NCBI RefSeq assembly: GCF_017309585.1
Contig: NZ_CP071321.1
Span: forward strand, 1,736,001-1,800,000
Reading direction: 5' to 3'
Source of the DNA: Nitrogeniibacter aestuarii
Lineage (GTDB): Bacteria > Pseudomonadota > Gammaproteobacteria > Burkholderiales > Rhodocyclaceae
Length of the DNA stretch: 64,000 nt
The notes under the pieces were generated by a model. It was not told the DNA's origin. It did no database searches and worked only from the letters and a program-made list of their open reading frames with translations. Positions 16,765 through 24,589 of this stretch are shown in pieces (position 1 is the first letter of the stretch; each line of letters opens with the position of its first letter). The position numbers and the translations under genes are program-made.

Positions 16765-17391
16765 TCAGGCCGCCACAGGTGGGCGCAGCAGACCTTCAGT
16801 TTCAATGAATCGGATAATGTCGTCCAGCCCCTGACCGGATTTCAGGTTGCTGAACAGGAAGGGGCGTTCGCCGCGCATCTTTTTCGCGTCGCGGTCCATC
16901 ACCTCGAGGCTCGCGCCCACCAGCGGCGCGAGATCGATCTTGTTGATGATGAGGAGATCACTCTTGGTGATGCCCGGCCCGCCTTTGCGGGGGATCTTGT
17001 CGCCAGCGGAGACATCGATCACGTAGAGCGTGAGATCGGACAGTTCCGGTGAAAAGGTGGCCGCCAGGTTGTCGCCGCCGGACTCCACAAAGATGATCTC
17101 CAGGCCCGGAAAGCGCTGGTTGAGTCGATCGACCGCTTCGAGGTTGATCGAGGCATCTTCGCGGATGGCGGTGTGCGGGCAGCCACCGGTCTCGACGCCG
17201 ATGATCCGCTCCGGGTCGAGTGCCTCGTTGCGCACCAGGAACTGGGCGTCTTCGGCCGTGTAGATGTCGTTGGTGACCACCGCGATGTTGTAGCGCTCGC
17301 GCAGGGCGCGGCACAGATTCAGGGTCAGGGCCGTCTTGCCGGAACCGACCGGGCCGCCAATACCGACACGTAGGGGGGCGTTCTTGCTCAT
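16765..17391 (-). CDS. ureG: Urease accessory GTPase UreG
   Basis: 208 aa. UreG is the GTPase that, with UreF, UreD and UreE, delivers nickel to apo-urease. Visible motifs: P-loop GIGGPVGSGKT near the N-terminus, the metal-binding CPH (GGCPHTAIRED), the Switch/G3 region ESGGDNLAA, and base-recognition NKIDLA. ATG 17391 is chosen over an upstream frame because it gives the family length and follows a purine-rich GAGAGA. Nineteen bases separate it from ureF. Confidence 0.97.
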   Translation of the reverse strand: MSKNAPLRVGIGGPVGSGKTALTLNLCRALRERYNIAVVTNDIYTAEDAQFLVRNEALDPERIIGVETGGCPHTAIREDASINLEAVDRLNQRFPGLEIIFVESGGDNLAATFSPELSDLTLYVIDVSAGDKIPRKGGPGITKSDLLIINKIDLAPLVGASLEVMDRDAKKMRGERPFLFSNLKSGQGLDDIIRFIETEGLLRPPVAA

Positions 17392-17410
17392 AGAGTCTCT
17401 CTGTTGTTGC

Positions 17411-18094
17411 TCAGGAGCGGAATAACCGCGAGTACTGTGTTTCGTGTTTGCAACTGGCAATGGCCAGGCCGGGGTTGAAGTTCGTCCAGTCGTCCTCGGG
17501 CAGGGTGGCGGCGCGCTGCGCCAAAGCGGGGATCTCGGCGCCGAGCCGCGAGAGCAGCCGCTGCCCGGCGGACTGCCCCAGGGGCACGGCCTTGATGGCC
17601 GCCATCACCTGGTTTTCCAGCCATGCCCACAGATAGGAGGGCAGGGCATCGCGGACAGGAATCTGCCAGGCAGTTGCCGCAGCGGTCCACGCCAGCGGAA
17701 AGCTTGGGGTGTCGACGGCGCGCAGGCGCTCGGGCCAGCCGTCGAGCGCGCTGAAGGTGTCGAGCTCGAGCAGCAGACGGGTGAGGGAGTACCCCATCTG
17801 CACGGTCTCTGCGCGTAGCTCGCGGGTTTCCCGGCTGGCGAGAAAGTCATCGTTCAGGCGGGCGATTTCGGCATCGTGATCTGCCTGCCAGGCCTGCATC
17901 AGGGCGCCCGCCAGCGGGAGTTCGAAGCTGGCGATGCTCTCGCGCATCACGTCGGCAATCCATTCGCCGGTGTCTGCCTCGGTGCTTACACGCCCGCAAT
18001 CGATGGCCCACTCCAGGCCTTGCGAGTAGGTGTATGCGCCGACCGGCAGGGCCGGCGTGGTCAGTTGCAGGAGGCGGACGAGGGGCAGGCTCAT
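17411..18094 (-). CDS. ureF: Urease accessory protein UreF
   Basis: 227 aa, all-helical urease chaperone that activates the UreG GTPase. The family's N-terminal LLQLTTPALPVGAYTYSQGLE is intact, and the C-terminal tail (CKHETQYSRLFRS) is the conserved UreF end that contacts UreD. ATG 18094 overlaps the ureE stop by 4 bases, which fixes the start; longer upstream frames are read-through of ureE sequence. Confidence 0.97.
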   Translation of the reverse strand: MSLPLVRLLQLTTPALPVGAYTYSQGLEWAIDCGRVSTEADTGEWIADVMRESIASFELPLAGALMQAWQADHDAEIARLNDDFLASRETRELRAETVQMGYSLTRLLLELDTFSALDGWPERLRAVDTPSFPLAWTAAATAWQIPVRDALPSYLWAWLENQVMAAIKAVPLGQSAGQRLLSRLGAEIPALAQRAATLPEDDWTNFNPGLAIASCKHETQYSRLFRS

Positions 18095-18594
18095 GCGTTG
18101 TGACGGTATTCGTGAATCTTGGGGCCGCGGCGCTCGGACGGCTCGCCGTGGTGGTGGTGGCCGCCCGAGTAGGCGCCCGATTCCGGCTCGAAGGGCGCTT
18201 CGATGGCCAGGACCTCGCACCCGAGGCCCAGGAGCATTTCCTCAAGCACATGGTCGGCGGCGATGCGCAGCCAGTTGCCCTGAGCGTCCTGGCCCACCTC
18301 GACCGCCACATGGCGGTTGCCCAGGTGATAGGCGGCGCGGGTGAGGTCGAGCAGCGTGGCACAGCGGGCTTCGACCAAGGCCTCGCTGGCGGAGACCACT
18401 TCGACCACGCCGCCGTCACTGGCGAGCAGGCGCTGACCGCCGCGCAACACCGTGCCGCGTGGCAGGAACAGGCCGACTACCTCGCCGCTGTCGAGCTTGG
18501 TGCGCAAGCGGCTCTTGGTGCGCTTGTCGTAGCTCAGGGTGAGTGTTTTGGTGGTGGCGTCGTCACCCTCGTACATCTGCTCGATCAGCAACAT
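18091..18594 (-). CDS. ureE: Urease accessory nickel chaperone UreE
   Basis: 167 aa. UreE hands nickel to UreG. The N-terminal domain (SYDKRTKSRLRTKLDSGE) and metal-binding domain with HLGNRHVAVEV are typical, and the C-terminal tail has GGHHHHGE, a moderate His-rich nickel-binding extension. It starts 10 bases after ureC and overlaps ureF. Confidence 0.97.
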   Translation of the reverse strand: MLLIEQMYEGDDATTKTLTLSYDKRTKSRLRTKLDSGEVVGLFLPRGTVLRGGQRLLASDGGVVEVVSASEALVEARCATLLDLTRAAYHLGNRHVAVEVGQDAQGNWLRIAADHVLEEMLLGLGCEVLAIEAPFEPESGAYSGGHHHHGEPSERRGPKIHEYRHNA

Positions 18595-18604
18595 CTCGAC
18601 ATCC

Positions 18605-20305
18605 TCAGAACAGGAAGTAGCGCTGCGCCATGGGCAGCACGTCGGCCGGGTCGCAGGTCAGCAGCTGGCCGTCGGCGCGGACCTGATAGGTTTCGGGGTC
18701 CACTTCCAGCGTGGGCATCCAGCCGTTGTGGATCATGTCGCCCTTGCGCACTTGGCGGATGTTCTTCACCGCCACCAGTGGCCGACTGAGGCCGAGCGCG
18801 TCGAGCGCACCGGTCTCGAGCGCCGACTGGGAGGTGAAGGTGACCGAGGTCTTGAGCCCCCCGCCGTAGCTGCCGAACATGGGGCGATAGTGCACTGGCT
18901 GCGGGGTGGGAATCGAGGCGTTGGGATCGCCCATGGCCGCAGCGGCGATCATGCCGCCCTTGATGATGAGGCTCGGCTTGACGCCGAAGAACGCCGGCTT
19001 CCACACCACCAGGTCGGCCAGCTTGCCCACCTCGACCGAGCCCACCTCATGGGAGATACCATGGGAAATGGCCGGGTTGATGGTGTATTTGGCCACATAG
19101 CGTTTGACGCGGAAGTTGTCGTTGGACGACGGATCGCCCTCAAGCGAGCCGCGCTGCACCTTCATCTTGTGGGCGGTCTGCCAGGTGCGGATGATCACTT
19201 CGCCTACCCGGCCCATGGCCTGGCTGTCGGAGCTCATCATCGAGAAGCAGCCCAGGTCGTGCAGGATGTCTTCGGCGGCGATGGTCTCGCGACGAATGCG
19301 GGACTCGGCAAAGGCGACGTCTTCGGCGATGGACGGGTCCAGGTGGTGGCACACCATGAGCATGTCCAGATGCTCGTCGATGGTGTTGACCGTGTAGGGC
19401 CGGGTTGGGTTGGTCGAGCTGGGCAGCACGTTGGCCATGCTGGCCAGCTTGATGATGTCCGGCGCGTGGCCGCCGCCAGCGCCTTCCGTATGGAAGGTGT
19501 GGATGCAGCGGTCCTTGAAGGCCGCGGCGGTGTCTTCCACAAAGCCGGATTCGTTGAGTGTGTCGGTGTGGATGGCCACCTGGATGTCCATCTGCTCGGC
19601 CACCGACAGGCAGTTGTCGATGGCCGCGGGCGTGGTGCCCCAGTCTTCATGCAGCTTGAGGCCGATGGCACCGGCGGTGATCTGCTCGGCCAGTGCGCCC
19701 GGCAGCGAGGCGTTGCCCTTGCCGAGAAAACCCAGGTTCATCGGAAAGGCGTCGGCGGCCTGCATCATCTTCTGGATATGCCAGGGGCCGGGCGTGCAGG
19801 TGGTCGCGTAGGTGCCGGTGGCCGGCCCGGTGCCGCCGCCAAGCATGGTGGTGACCCCGCTCATGAGCGCCTCTTCGATCTGCTGCGGGCAGATGAAGTG
19901 GATGTGGGCGTCGATGCCACCGGCGGTGATGATGTTGCCCTCGCCGGCAATCACCTCGGTGCCCGCGCCGATGGGGATGGTCACCCCCGGCTGGATGTCC
20001 GGGTTGCCGGCCTTGCCGATGGCGCTGATGCGGCCATGCTTGATGCCGATGTCGGCCTTGACGATGCCCCAGTGGTCGATGATGAGCGCGTTGGTGATGA
20101 CTGTGTCGGCCACGTCGGCCGCGAGCAGCTGGCTCTGGCCCATGCCGTCGCGGATGACCTTGCCACCACCGAACTTCACCTCTTCACCGTAGATGGTGTA
20201 GTCCTTCTCGACCTCGATGATGAGGTCGGTGTCGGCGAGACGCAGGCGGTCGCCCGTGGTCGGGCCGAACATTTCCGCGTAGGCGCGGTGGGAGATTTTT
20301 GCCAT
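18605..20305 (-). CDS. ureC: Urease alpha subunit, catalytic
   Basis: 566 aa, the normal length for UreC, the nickel amidohydrolase that cuts urea to ammonia and carbamate. Landmarks: HIHFICPQQ (first Ni-binding histidines), the carbamylated lysine in IGLKLHEDWG, TFHTEGAGGGHAPD, and the mobile active-site flap with CHHLDPSIAEDV. N-terminus MAKISHRAYAEMFGPTTGDR is canonical. The ATG overlaps the ureB stop by one base. It is cytoplasmic and forms the (alpha-beta-gamma)3 enzyme with UreA and UreB. Confidence 0.99.
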   Translation of the reverse strand: MAKISHRAYAEMFGPTTGDRLRLADTDLIIEVEKDYTIYGEEVKFGGGKVIRDGMGQSQLLAADVADTVITNALIIDHWGIVKADIGIKHGRISAIGKAGNPDIQPGVTIPIGAGTEVIAGEGNIITAGGIDAHIHFICPQQIEEALMSGVTTMLGGGTGPATGTYATTCTPGPWHIQKMMQAADAFPMNLGFLGKGNASLPGALAEQITAGAIGLKLHEDWGTTPAAIDNCLSVAEQMDIQVAIHTDTLNESGFVEDTAAAFKDRCIHTFHTEGAGGGHAPDIIKLASMANVLPSSTNPTRPYTVNTIDEHLDMLMVCHHLDPSIAEDVAFAESRIRRETIAAEDILHDLGCFSMMSSDSQAMGRVGEVIIRTWQTAHKMKVQRGSLEGDPSSNDNFRVKRYVAKYTINPAISHGISHEVGSVEVGKLADLVVWKPAFFGVKPSLIIKGGMIAAAAMGDPNASIPTPQPVHYRPMFGSYGGGLKTSVTFTSQSALETGALDALGLSRPLVAVKNIRQVRKGDMIHNGWMPTLEVDPETYQVRADGQLLTCDPADVLPMAQRYFLF

Positions 20306-20610
20306 CAGAGTGCTCCCATCACTTTGGCATTGAAGCCGTAGACCTTGCGGTCGCCATCGAGCGCGACCAGTTCGACCGTCCGCACCTGGCCGGGCTCGAA
20401 ACGCACGGCGGTGCCGGCGGCGATATTCAGTCGATAGCCGCGAGCGGCTGCCCGGTCGAAGGACAGCCCGGCGTTGGTCTCGAAGAAGTGATAATGCGAG
20501 CCGACCTGAATCGGGCGGTCGCCCGTGTTGGTCACCTCGACGGTGATGGTGTCGCGCCCGACGTTGAGTTCAAGCTCGCCGTCCTGTGGGAGCAGTTCTC
20601 CGGGGATCAT
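20305..20610 (-). CDS. ureB: Urease beta subunit
   Basis: 101 aa from ATG 20610, giving the canonical MIPGELLP start; a GTG four codons upstream is possible. Family motifs VTNTGDRPIQVGSHYHFFE and GYRLNIAAGTAVRFEPG are intact. Structural subunit of urease. Confidence 0.97.
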   Translation of the reverse strand: MIPGELLPQDGELELNVGRDTITVEVTNTGDRPIQVGSHYHFFETNAGLSFDRAAARGYRLNIAAGTAVRFEPGQVRTVELVALDGDRKVYGFNAKVMGAL

Positions 20611-20639
20611 AGGCACCCCCACGCTCGCATGCGATCGCT

Positions 20640-20683
20640 GCCCCCCAAGGGGGCCGCGCCCGCCCTTGGGGCGGCCCGGCGGG
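20640..20683. repeat. GC-rich inverted repeat between ureB and ureA
   Basis: The 157-base gap between ureA and ureB contains nested palindromic sequence built from CCCCCCAAGGGGGC and CCTTGGGGCGG, resembling dispersed GC-rich hairpin repeats of betaproteobacteria. It lacks a T-run, so it more likely tunes mRNA stability than terminates. All other genes of this operon are packed within 0-20 bases. Confidence 0.5.
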
Positions 20684-20767
20684 CGGGCGACCCTGCGACA
20701 GACGCCCGAATGCGACCGGCCCGAACGGCAGTAGGGAGAATCAATAAGGTAGGCATGGCGAGGTACC

Positions 20768-21070
20768 TCATACGATGGGGTTGTGGACGGTGACGAGCTT
20801 CGTGCCGTCGGGAAAGGTCGCTTCCACCTGGATCTCGGGAATCATCTCGGCAATACCGTCCATGACCTGGTCCCGGTTCAGCAGCGTGGTGCCGTAGCTC
20901 ATCAGCTCGGCGACGGTCCTGCCGTCGCGGGCGCCTTCGAGAATGCCGGCAGACAGGTAGGCGACCGCTTCCGGGTAGTTGAGCTTGAGGCCGCGTGCCA
21001 TGCGGCGTTCGGCCAGCAGGGCTGCGGTGAAGATGAGCAGCTTGTCCTTCTCGCGAGGGGTCAGTTCCAT
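20768..21070 (-). CDS. ureA: Urease gamma subunit
   Basis: 100 aa, canonical UreA beginning MELTPREKDKLLIF, with LKLNYPEAVAYLSAGILEG and the C-terminal TVHNPIV. ATG 21070 gives the family length. It lies 8 bases after ureD. Confidence 0.98.
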   Translation of the reverse strand: MELTPREKDKLLIFTAALLAERRMARGLKLNYPEAVAYLSAGILEGARDGRTVAELMSYGTTLLNRDQVMDGIAEMIPEIQVEATFPDGTKLVTVHNPIV

Positions 21071-21078
21071 GGGTCTCC

Positions 21079-21942
21079 TCAGGTCTTCCAGATGCGGGGG
21101 ATGCGGGCTTCCTGGCCGGTCAGCGCCGGCCGCAGCACGCCCCACAGGGCGGCGAACCAGTCGCGGCCGGCTTCGCAGCGGTCCCCCAGATAGCGGGCAA
21201 TGAACAGGTCGGGCAGCAGGGTGATGCCCCCGTCGCCGTGGGTGATCGATATCTCGCGGCAGCGTTCGACCAGGGCGTCATTCAGGCCGGGGCCGGCAGC
21301 AATGAAGGTGCCGGTAACCCGTTGGCCGTCGAGCCCGCTGGCTGCGTGCATCAGCCGGTGACCGCCATCAACGCGCCCTTGCTCACGCCACAGGGTTCGG
21401 CCATCTCGCCGGATACGCATCGACTGTGCGAATCTGCCGTCGTGAAACTGGTGGTCTTCGCCGTGGCGACCGAAAGCCGTCATTTCCATGGCGAACAGGC
21501 AGGCGTCGGGCGCCAGATCGATCTCCGTGACCAGCCGCGCATTGGCCTGGCGGAACACGATGTTCTCCTGCGGGAGCCACTCCAGCACGCCACCGGCGGC
21601 AACGCTCAGGTGTTGTCGAAGCACGCCTTCCGCGCCGAGGCTGCGGTACCATTTGCCGGCCCCCGGGGTGGTGATCAACGCGTGGGCCTTGTCGTGCACC
21701 GAGACACTCACATCGAGCACATCGCCGCCAGCGATGCCGGCCGGAGGATGCAGGACGATACCGTGGCAAATGCGTTCGCCTTCCGGGTAAAGGGCTTTCT
21801 GTAGTCGCAACGGCCCTTCATGAATGCGCTCGACAAGCGCCGTGCGCTCGCCACGGGCCTCGAAGCCCAATCGCAGCCGGGCCTGCCAAGAGGAGGCGGC
21901 CGCAAGATCGGTGCGAAGCAGAGCAGGCGCGCGGGCGTTCAT
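21079..21942 (-). CDS. ureD: Urease accessory protein UreD
   Basis: 287 aa from ATG 21942. UreD is the scaffold chaperone that binds urease and channels nickel. Conserved sequence includes WQARLRLGFEARGERT, HEGPLRLQKALYPEG, TTPGAGKWYRS and WLPQENIVF. A TTG at 22005 would extend it by 21 unconserved residues and would place a well-matched sigma-54 promoter inside the gene, so the ATG is preferred. First gene of ureDABCEFG. Confidence 0.93.
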   Translation of the reverse strand: MNARAPALLRTDLAAASSWQARLRLGFEARGERTALVERIHEGPLRLQKALYPEGERICHGIVLHPPAGIAGGDVLDVSVSVHDKAHALITTPGAGKWYRSLGAEGVLRQHLSVAAGGVLEWLPQENIVFRQANARLVTEIDLAPDACLFAMEMTAFGRHGEDHQFHDGRFAQSMRIRRDGRTLWREQGRVDGGHRLMHAASGLDGQRVTGTFIAAGPGLNDALVERCREISITHGDGGITLLPDLFIARYLGDRCEAGRDWFAALWGVLRPALTGQEARIPRIWKT

Positions 21943-21954
21943 GTGGTTCGTGAT

Positions 21955-21970
21955 TGCAACATGCGGGCCA
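21955..21970 (-). promoter_or_regulatory. Sigma-54 (RpoN) promoter of the urease operon
   Basis: Read on the minus strand: TGGCCCG-CATG-TTGCA, one mismatch to TGGCACG-N4-TTGCW, with the required GG-N10-GC spacing. Predicted transcription start is about two bases before the ureD ATG, implying a nearly leaderless message, which is odd and leaves some doubt. Confidence 0.68.
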
Positions 21971-22094
21971 GATTCGACGCCGGATAAATTCCGTTTGAAT
22001 GACAACGAGTTACTGTTGGCTTGTACATGCAGTGGGCGTGGAATCGACGATCGACCGTGAATTTGCGCACGGCCTTGGTGAAAAAACGCGGGTT

Positions 22095-22111
22095 TTCACC
22101 ATTATGGTGCA
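22095..22111 (-). promoter_or_regulatory. NtrC-type enhancer site
   Basis: TTCACC-N5-GGTGCA on the plus strand (TGCACC-N5-GGTGAA on the minus) matches the NtrC consensus TGCACC-N5-GGTGCA at 11 of 12 positions. It lies about 155 bases upstream of the predicted sigma-54 start, a usual enhancer distance. A further GGTGAA half-site at 22077-22082 may give a second operator. Together these predict urease induction under nitrogen limitation. Confidence 0.68.
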
Positions 22112-22180
22112 AATCAAATCGTCGGGGCGGGGCTCTACGCCAATGTGCGTACTCCCTCGTGGTGGCGCCTTCCGGGGGGC

Positions 22181-23863
22181 TTAGCGGCCGCTGCGGATGA
22201 TCGAGAACACCACCACCACGGCGCCGATGAGCGCCAGTACGAAACCGCTCACCCCCAGGGGCGGGAAACCCGCCAGCAAAGGCTCTTTCTCCACGCTAAT
22301 GACGATCGACGAGCCCACGATCATGGCGGCGGTGAGAATGGCCAGTGCCACCCGGTTGCTGGCCTTGTCCATGCGTTCCGTGAAGCGGTCCAGCGGCGGC
22401 ACGTCCACCTGGATCTGCATCTTGCCGCGCTGAGCCGATTTGATCAGTTGCCTCAGATCACGGGGCAGGTCGGTGAGCAGGCTGACGGTGTTCGACAGGG
22501 TGCGCCAGCCGCGTTTGGCCACCGCCTTGGGCGCCATGTGGGTCAGCAACGCCTGTTGCAGGTAGGGGGCGGCTTCGCTGGCCATGTCGAAGGCCGGGTC
22601 GAGTTGCCGGCCAAGGCCTTCTAGGGTGATGAAGGCTTTCACCAGCAGCACCAGATCGGGGGGCAGGGCGAGCCCATGCTCGCGCAGGATGGTGACCACG
22701 TCGCTGAGCATGGCGGTCACGTCCAGGCGCTCGAGTGGCACCCCGCGGTACTGATCCACAAACGCGTCGATTTCGGTGCGCAGGGCTTCTTCATTGACGT
22801 GGGTGTCGCTGTCGCCACTCCAGTCGAGCAGCACATCGGCCACGACCGGCGCATCCTGGGAAACCAGGGCGTTGAGCACCTGGGCCACCTGATAGCGGCG
22901 GTTTTCGGAGAGGCGACCCACCATGCCGAAGTCGATGAAGGCAATGCGGTTGTCTTTGAGGTAATACACGTTGCCGGGGTGCGGGTCGGCGTGAAAGAAC
23001 CCGTCCTGCAGGATCATCGTGAGTACCGCCGTGGCGCCGCGCTCCGCCAGCAGCTTTGCGCTCAATCCGGCGGCCGGCAGCAGGCGCACCTCGCGACCGC
23101 TGACGCCGTCGACGTAGTCCTGCACGTTGAGGCGCTCGCAGGTCCATTCCCAATAGACGCGCGGGATTACGATGTCTTCGCGATCTTCCAGGTTGCGGGC
23201 GACGCGCTCTGCGTTGCGTGCCTCTGCGGCGAAGTCCAGCTCCCGGCGCAAGGAGAGCACGAACTGGCGCACCACCTCCTTGGGTCGATAGCGTCTGAGA
23301 TCGGGCGAGTCGGCATCGACAATCTCGGCCAGCCGTTCCATGAGCCGGATGTCGGCTTCGATGACCGGGCGGATGCCGGGCCGTCGGATCTTGAGGATGA
23401 CCGGCGTGCCGTCCGGCAGGCGTGCCCGGTGCACCTGGGCGAGCGAGGCTGCCGCGAGTGCCGTGGTGTCGAAGCCGGTGAAGATGTCTTCGGGTGGGGC
23501 GCCGAGGTCTTCTTCGAGCTGGGCGCGCAGTTGCTCGAAGGGCAGGGGCGGGGCCTCGTCCTGCAGCTTGCTCAGCTCGTCGATCCATTCCGGCGGGAAC
23601 AGGTCGACGCGCGTGGCGAGCACCTGGCCCAGCTTGACGAAGCTCGGGCCCAGTTCTTCAAGCGCGCGCCGCACCCGGGCCGGAGGCGCCAGGTGGGCGA
23701 GCTCTTCCGGCGCACGCCAGTTGAGCGCCTTGCCGGCTTTTTCGAGCGCGCCGGACATGCCGATCCGGCGCACCATGTCGCCGAAGCCGTAACGGATCAG
23801 GACCGAGGCAATGTCATGCAGGCGCCCCAGATCGCGCACCGCGCCCAGCGCATCCCAGAGCAT
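22181..23863 (-). CDS. UbiB/ABC1 (ADCK)-family atypical kinase
   Basis: 560 aa. ABC1-family proteins are atypical kinases/ATPases that support ubiquinone biosynthesis or lipid homeostasis. Seen: the KxGQ motif in FVKLGQVLATR, the Ala-rich nucleotide loop AAASLAQVHRARL, lysine in VILKIRRPG, HADPHPGNVYYL, and metal-binding DFGMVG. The C-terminus has two membrane helices, as in UbiB. It is not next to other ubi genes, so the symbol ubiB is withheld; it may be one of the paralogues. Its start overlaps the stop of the upstream helical protein by one base. Confidence 0.9.
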   Translation of the reverse strand: MLWDALGAVRDLGRLHDIASVLIRYGFGDMVRRIGMSGALEKAGKALNWRAPEELAHLAPPARVRRALEELGPSFVKLGQVLATRVDLFPPEWIDELSKLQDEAPPLPFEQLRAQLEEDLGAPPEDIFTGFDTTALAAASLAQVHRARLPDGTPVILKIRRPGIRPVIEADIRLMERLAEIVDADSPDLRRYRPKEVVRQFVLSLRRELDFAAEARNAERVARNLEDREDIVIPRVYWEWTCERLNVQDYVDGVSGREVRLLPAAGLSAKLLAERGATAVLTMILQDGFFHADPHPGNVYYLKDNRIAFIDFGMVGRLSENRRYQVAQVLNALVSQDAPVVADVLLDWSGDSDTHVNEEALRTEIDAFVDQYRGVPLERLDVTAMLSDVVTILREHGLALPPDLVLLVKAFITLEGLGRQLDPAFDMASEAAPYLQQALLTHMAPKAVAKRGWRTLSNTVSLLTDLPRDLRQLIKSAQRGKMQIQVDVPPLDRFTERMDKASNRVALAILTAAMIVGSSIVISVEKEPLLAGFPPLGVSGFVLALIGAVVVVFSIIRSGR

Positions 23864-24510
23864 CAGCGGCCCTTGCCGCGATCTGCGGCGTCCTGGAGTC
23901 GGTCGGCAATGCCGCGCAGGAAACCCGCGGTGAGCCCGGCCATGAGTTTGCCACCAGCCTGCAGCGTCTTGGTGCCGTCGCTGACGGCCTCTTTGGTCAC
24001 TTCCGCCATGGTCTGGGTCAGGCGTGTCTGGATGGCGAACAACTCCTTGCCGGCGGCCGTGCCGTGGATGCGCGCATGGTCAGCGAGCTGACCGAGTGTG
24101 TTCTGCGCAGCCCCCGTGGCCTGCTTGGCGCCCTTGGTGAGCGTGTCGGCCATCAGCGTCTGCAAGGACTTGACGTCATCGAGCAGGCTTGAAAACTCTT
24201 CGGATGAATAGGCCTTGCCCTCGCTGCGGGCCTCCTGAATGGCCAGCGAGGTGGCCTCGGCGAAATTGCGCAACGCGCCATCCATGCCGTGCATGGCTTC
24301 CTTGATGGCTTCTTCCATGCGGGCGCTGCGACGCGACGCGCCCTCGCGAATGCCGTCGGTCACGGTGGCGAAGGTCTCGCGCATGCCCGTGGTGTCAAGC
24401 GGTCGGCCTGAGAGCGCGTCCACCGTCAGTTGGCGAACACGTTCGGCGATCTCCTTGGGGTCTTCCTGCAGGGCGTCGCTGACCTGCTGTTCAAGCGGTT
24501 TCTGTTCCAT
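23863..24510 (-). CDS. Amphipathic helical protein coupled to the ABC1 kinase
   Basis: 215 aa from ATG 24510, preceded by GGAGGT, which sets the start. The sequence is almost wholly helical, Ala/Thr/Gly-rich, with no enzyme motif; stretches such as GMDGALRNFAEATSLAIQEA resemble phasin- or apolipoprotein-like surfaces. Because its stop overlaps the kinase start, the two probably work together, perhaps at a membrane or lipid surface. Function unknown. Confidence 0.72.
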   Translation of the reverse strand: MEQKPLEQQVSDALQEDPKEIAERVRQLTVDALSGRPLDTTGMRETFATVTDGIREGASRRSARMEEAIKEAMHGMDGALRNFAEATSLAIQEARSEGKAYSSEEFSSLLDDVKSLQTLMADTLTKGAKQATGAAQNTLGQLADHARIHGTAAGKELFAIQTRLTQTMAEVTKEAVSDGTKTLQAGGKLMAGLTAGFLRGIADRLQDAADRGKGR

Positions 24511-24589
24511 GAGGCACCTCCGTATCGGATTCACCTCCATGGCAGCACTCGGCGATGCTGGCGTCAAGTCGACGACGGCGAATACCGCT

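Noticed and set aside
18539..20341. 600-codon plus-strand frame over ureC
   Set aside because: Shadow of ureC caused by high third-position GC; composition (His/Gly/Val-rich) is that of an antisense frame. The same holds for the long frames at 43464-45155 and 46117-47661 over the urt genes.
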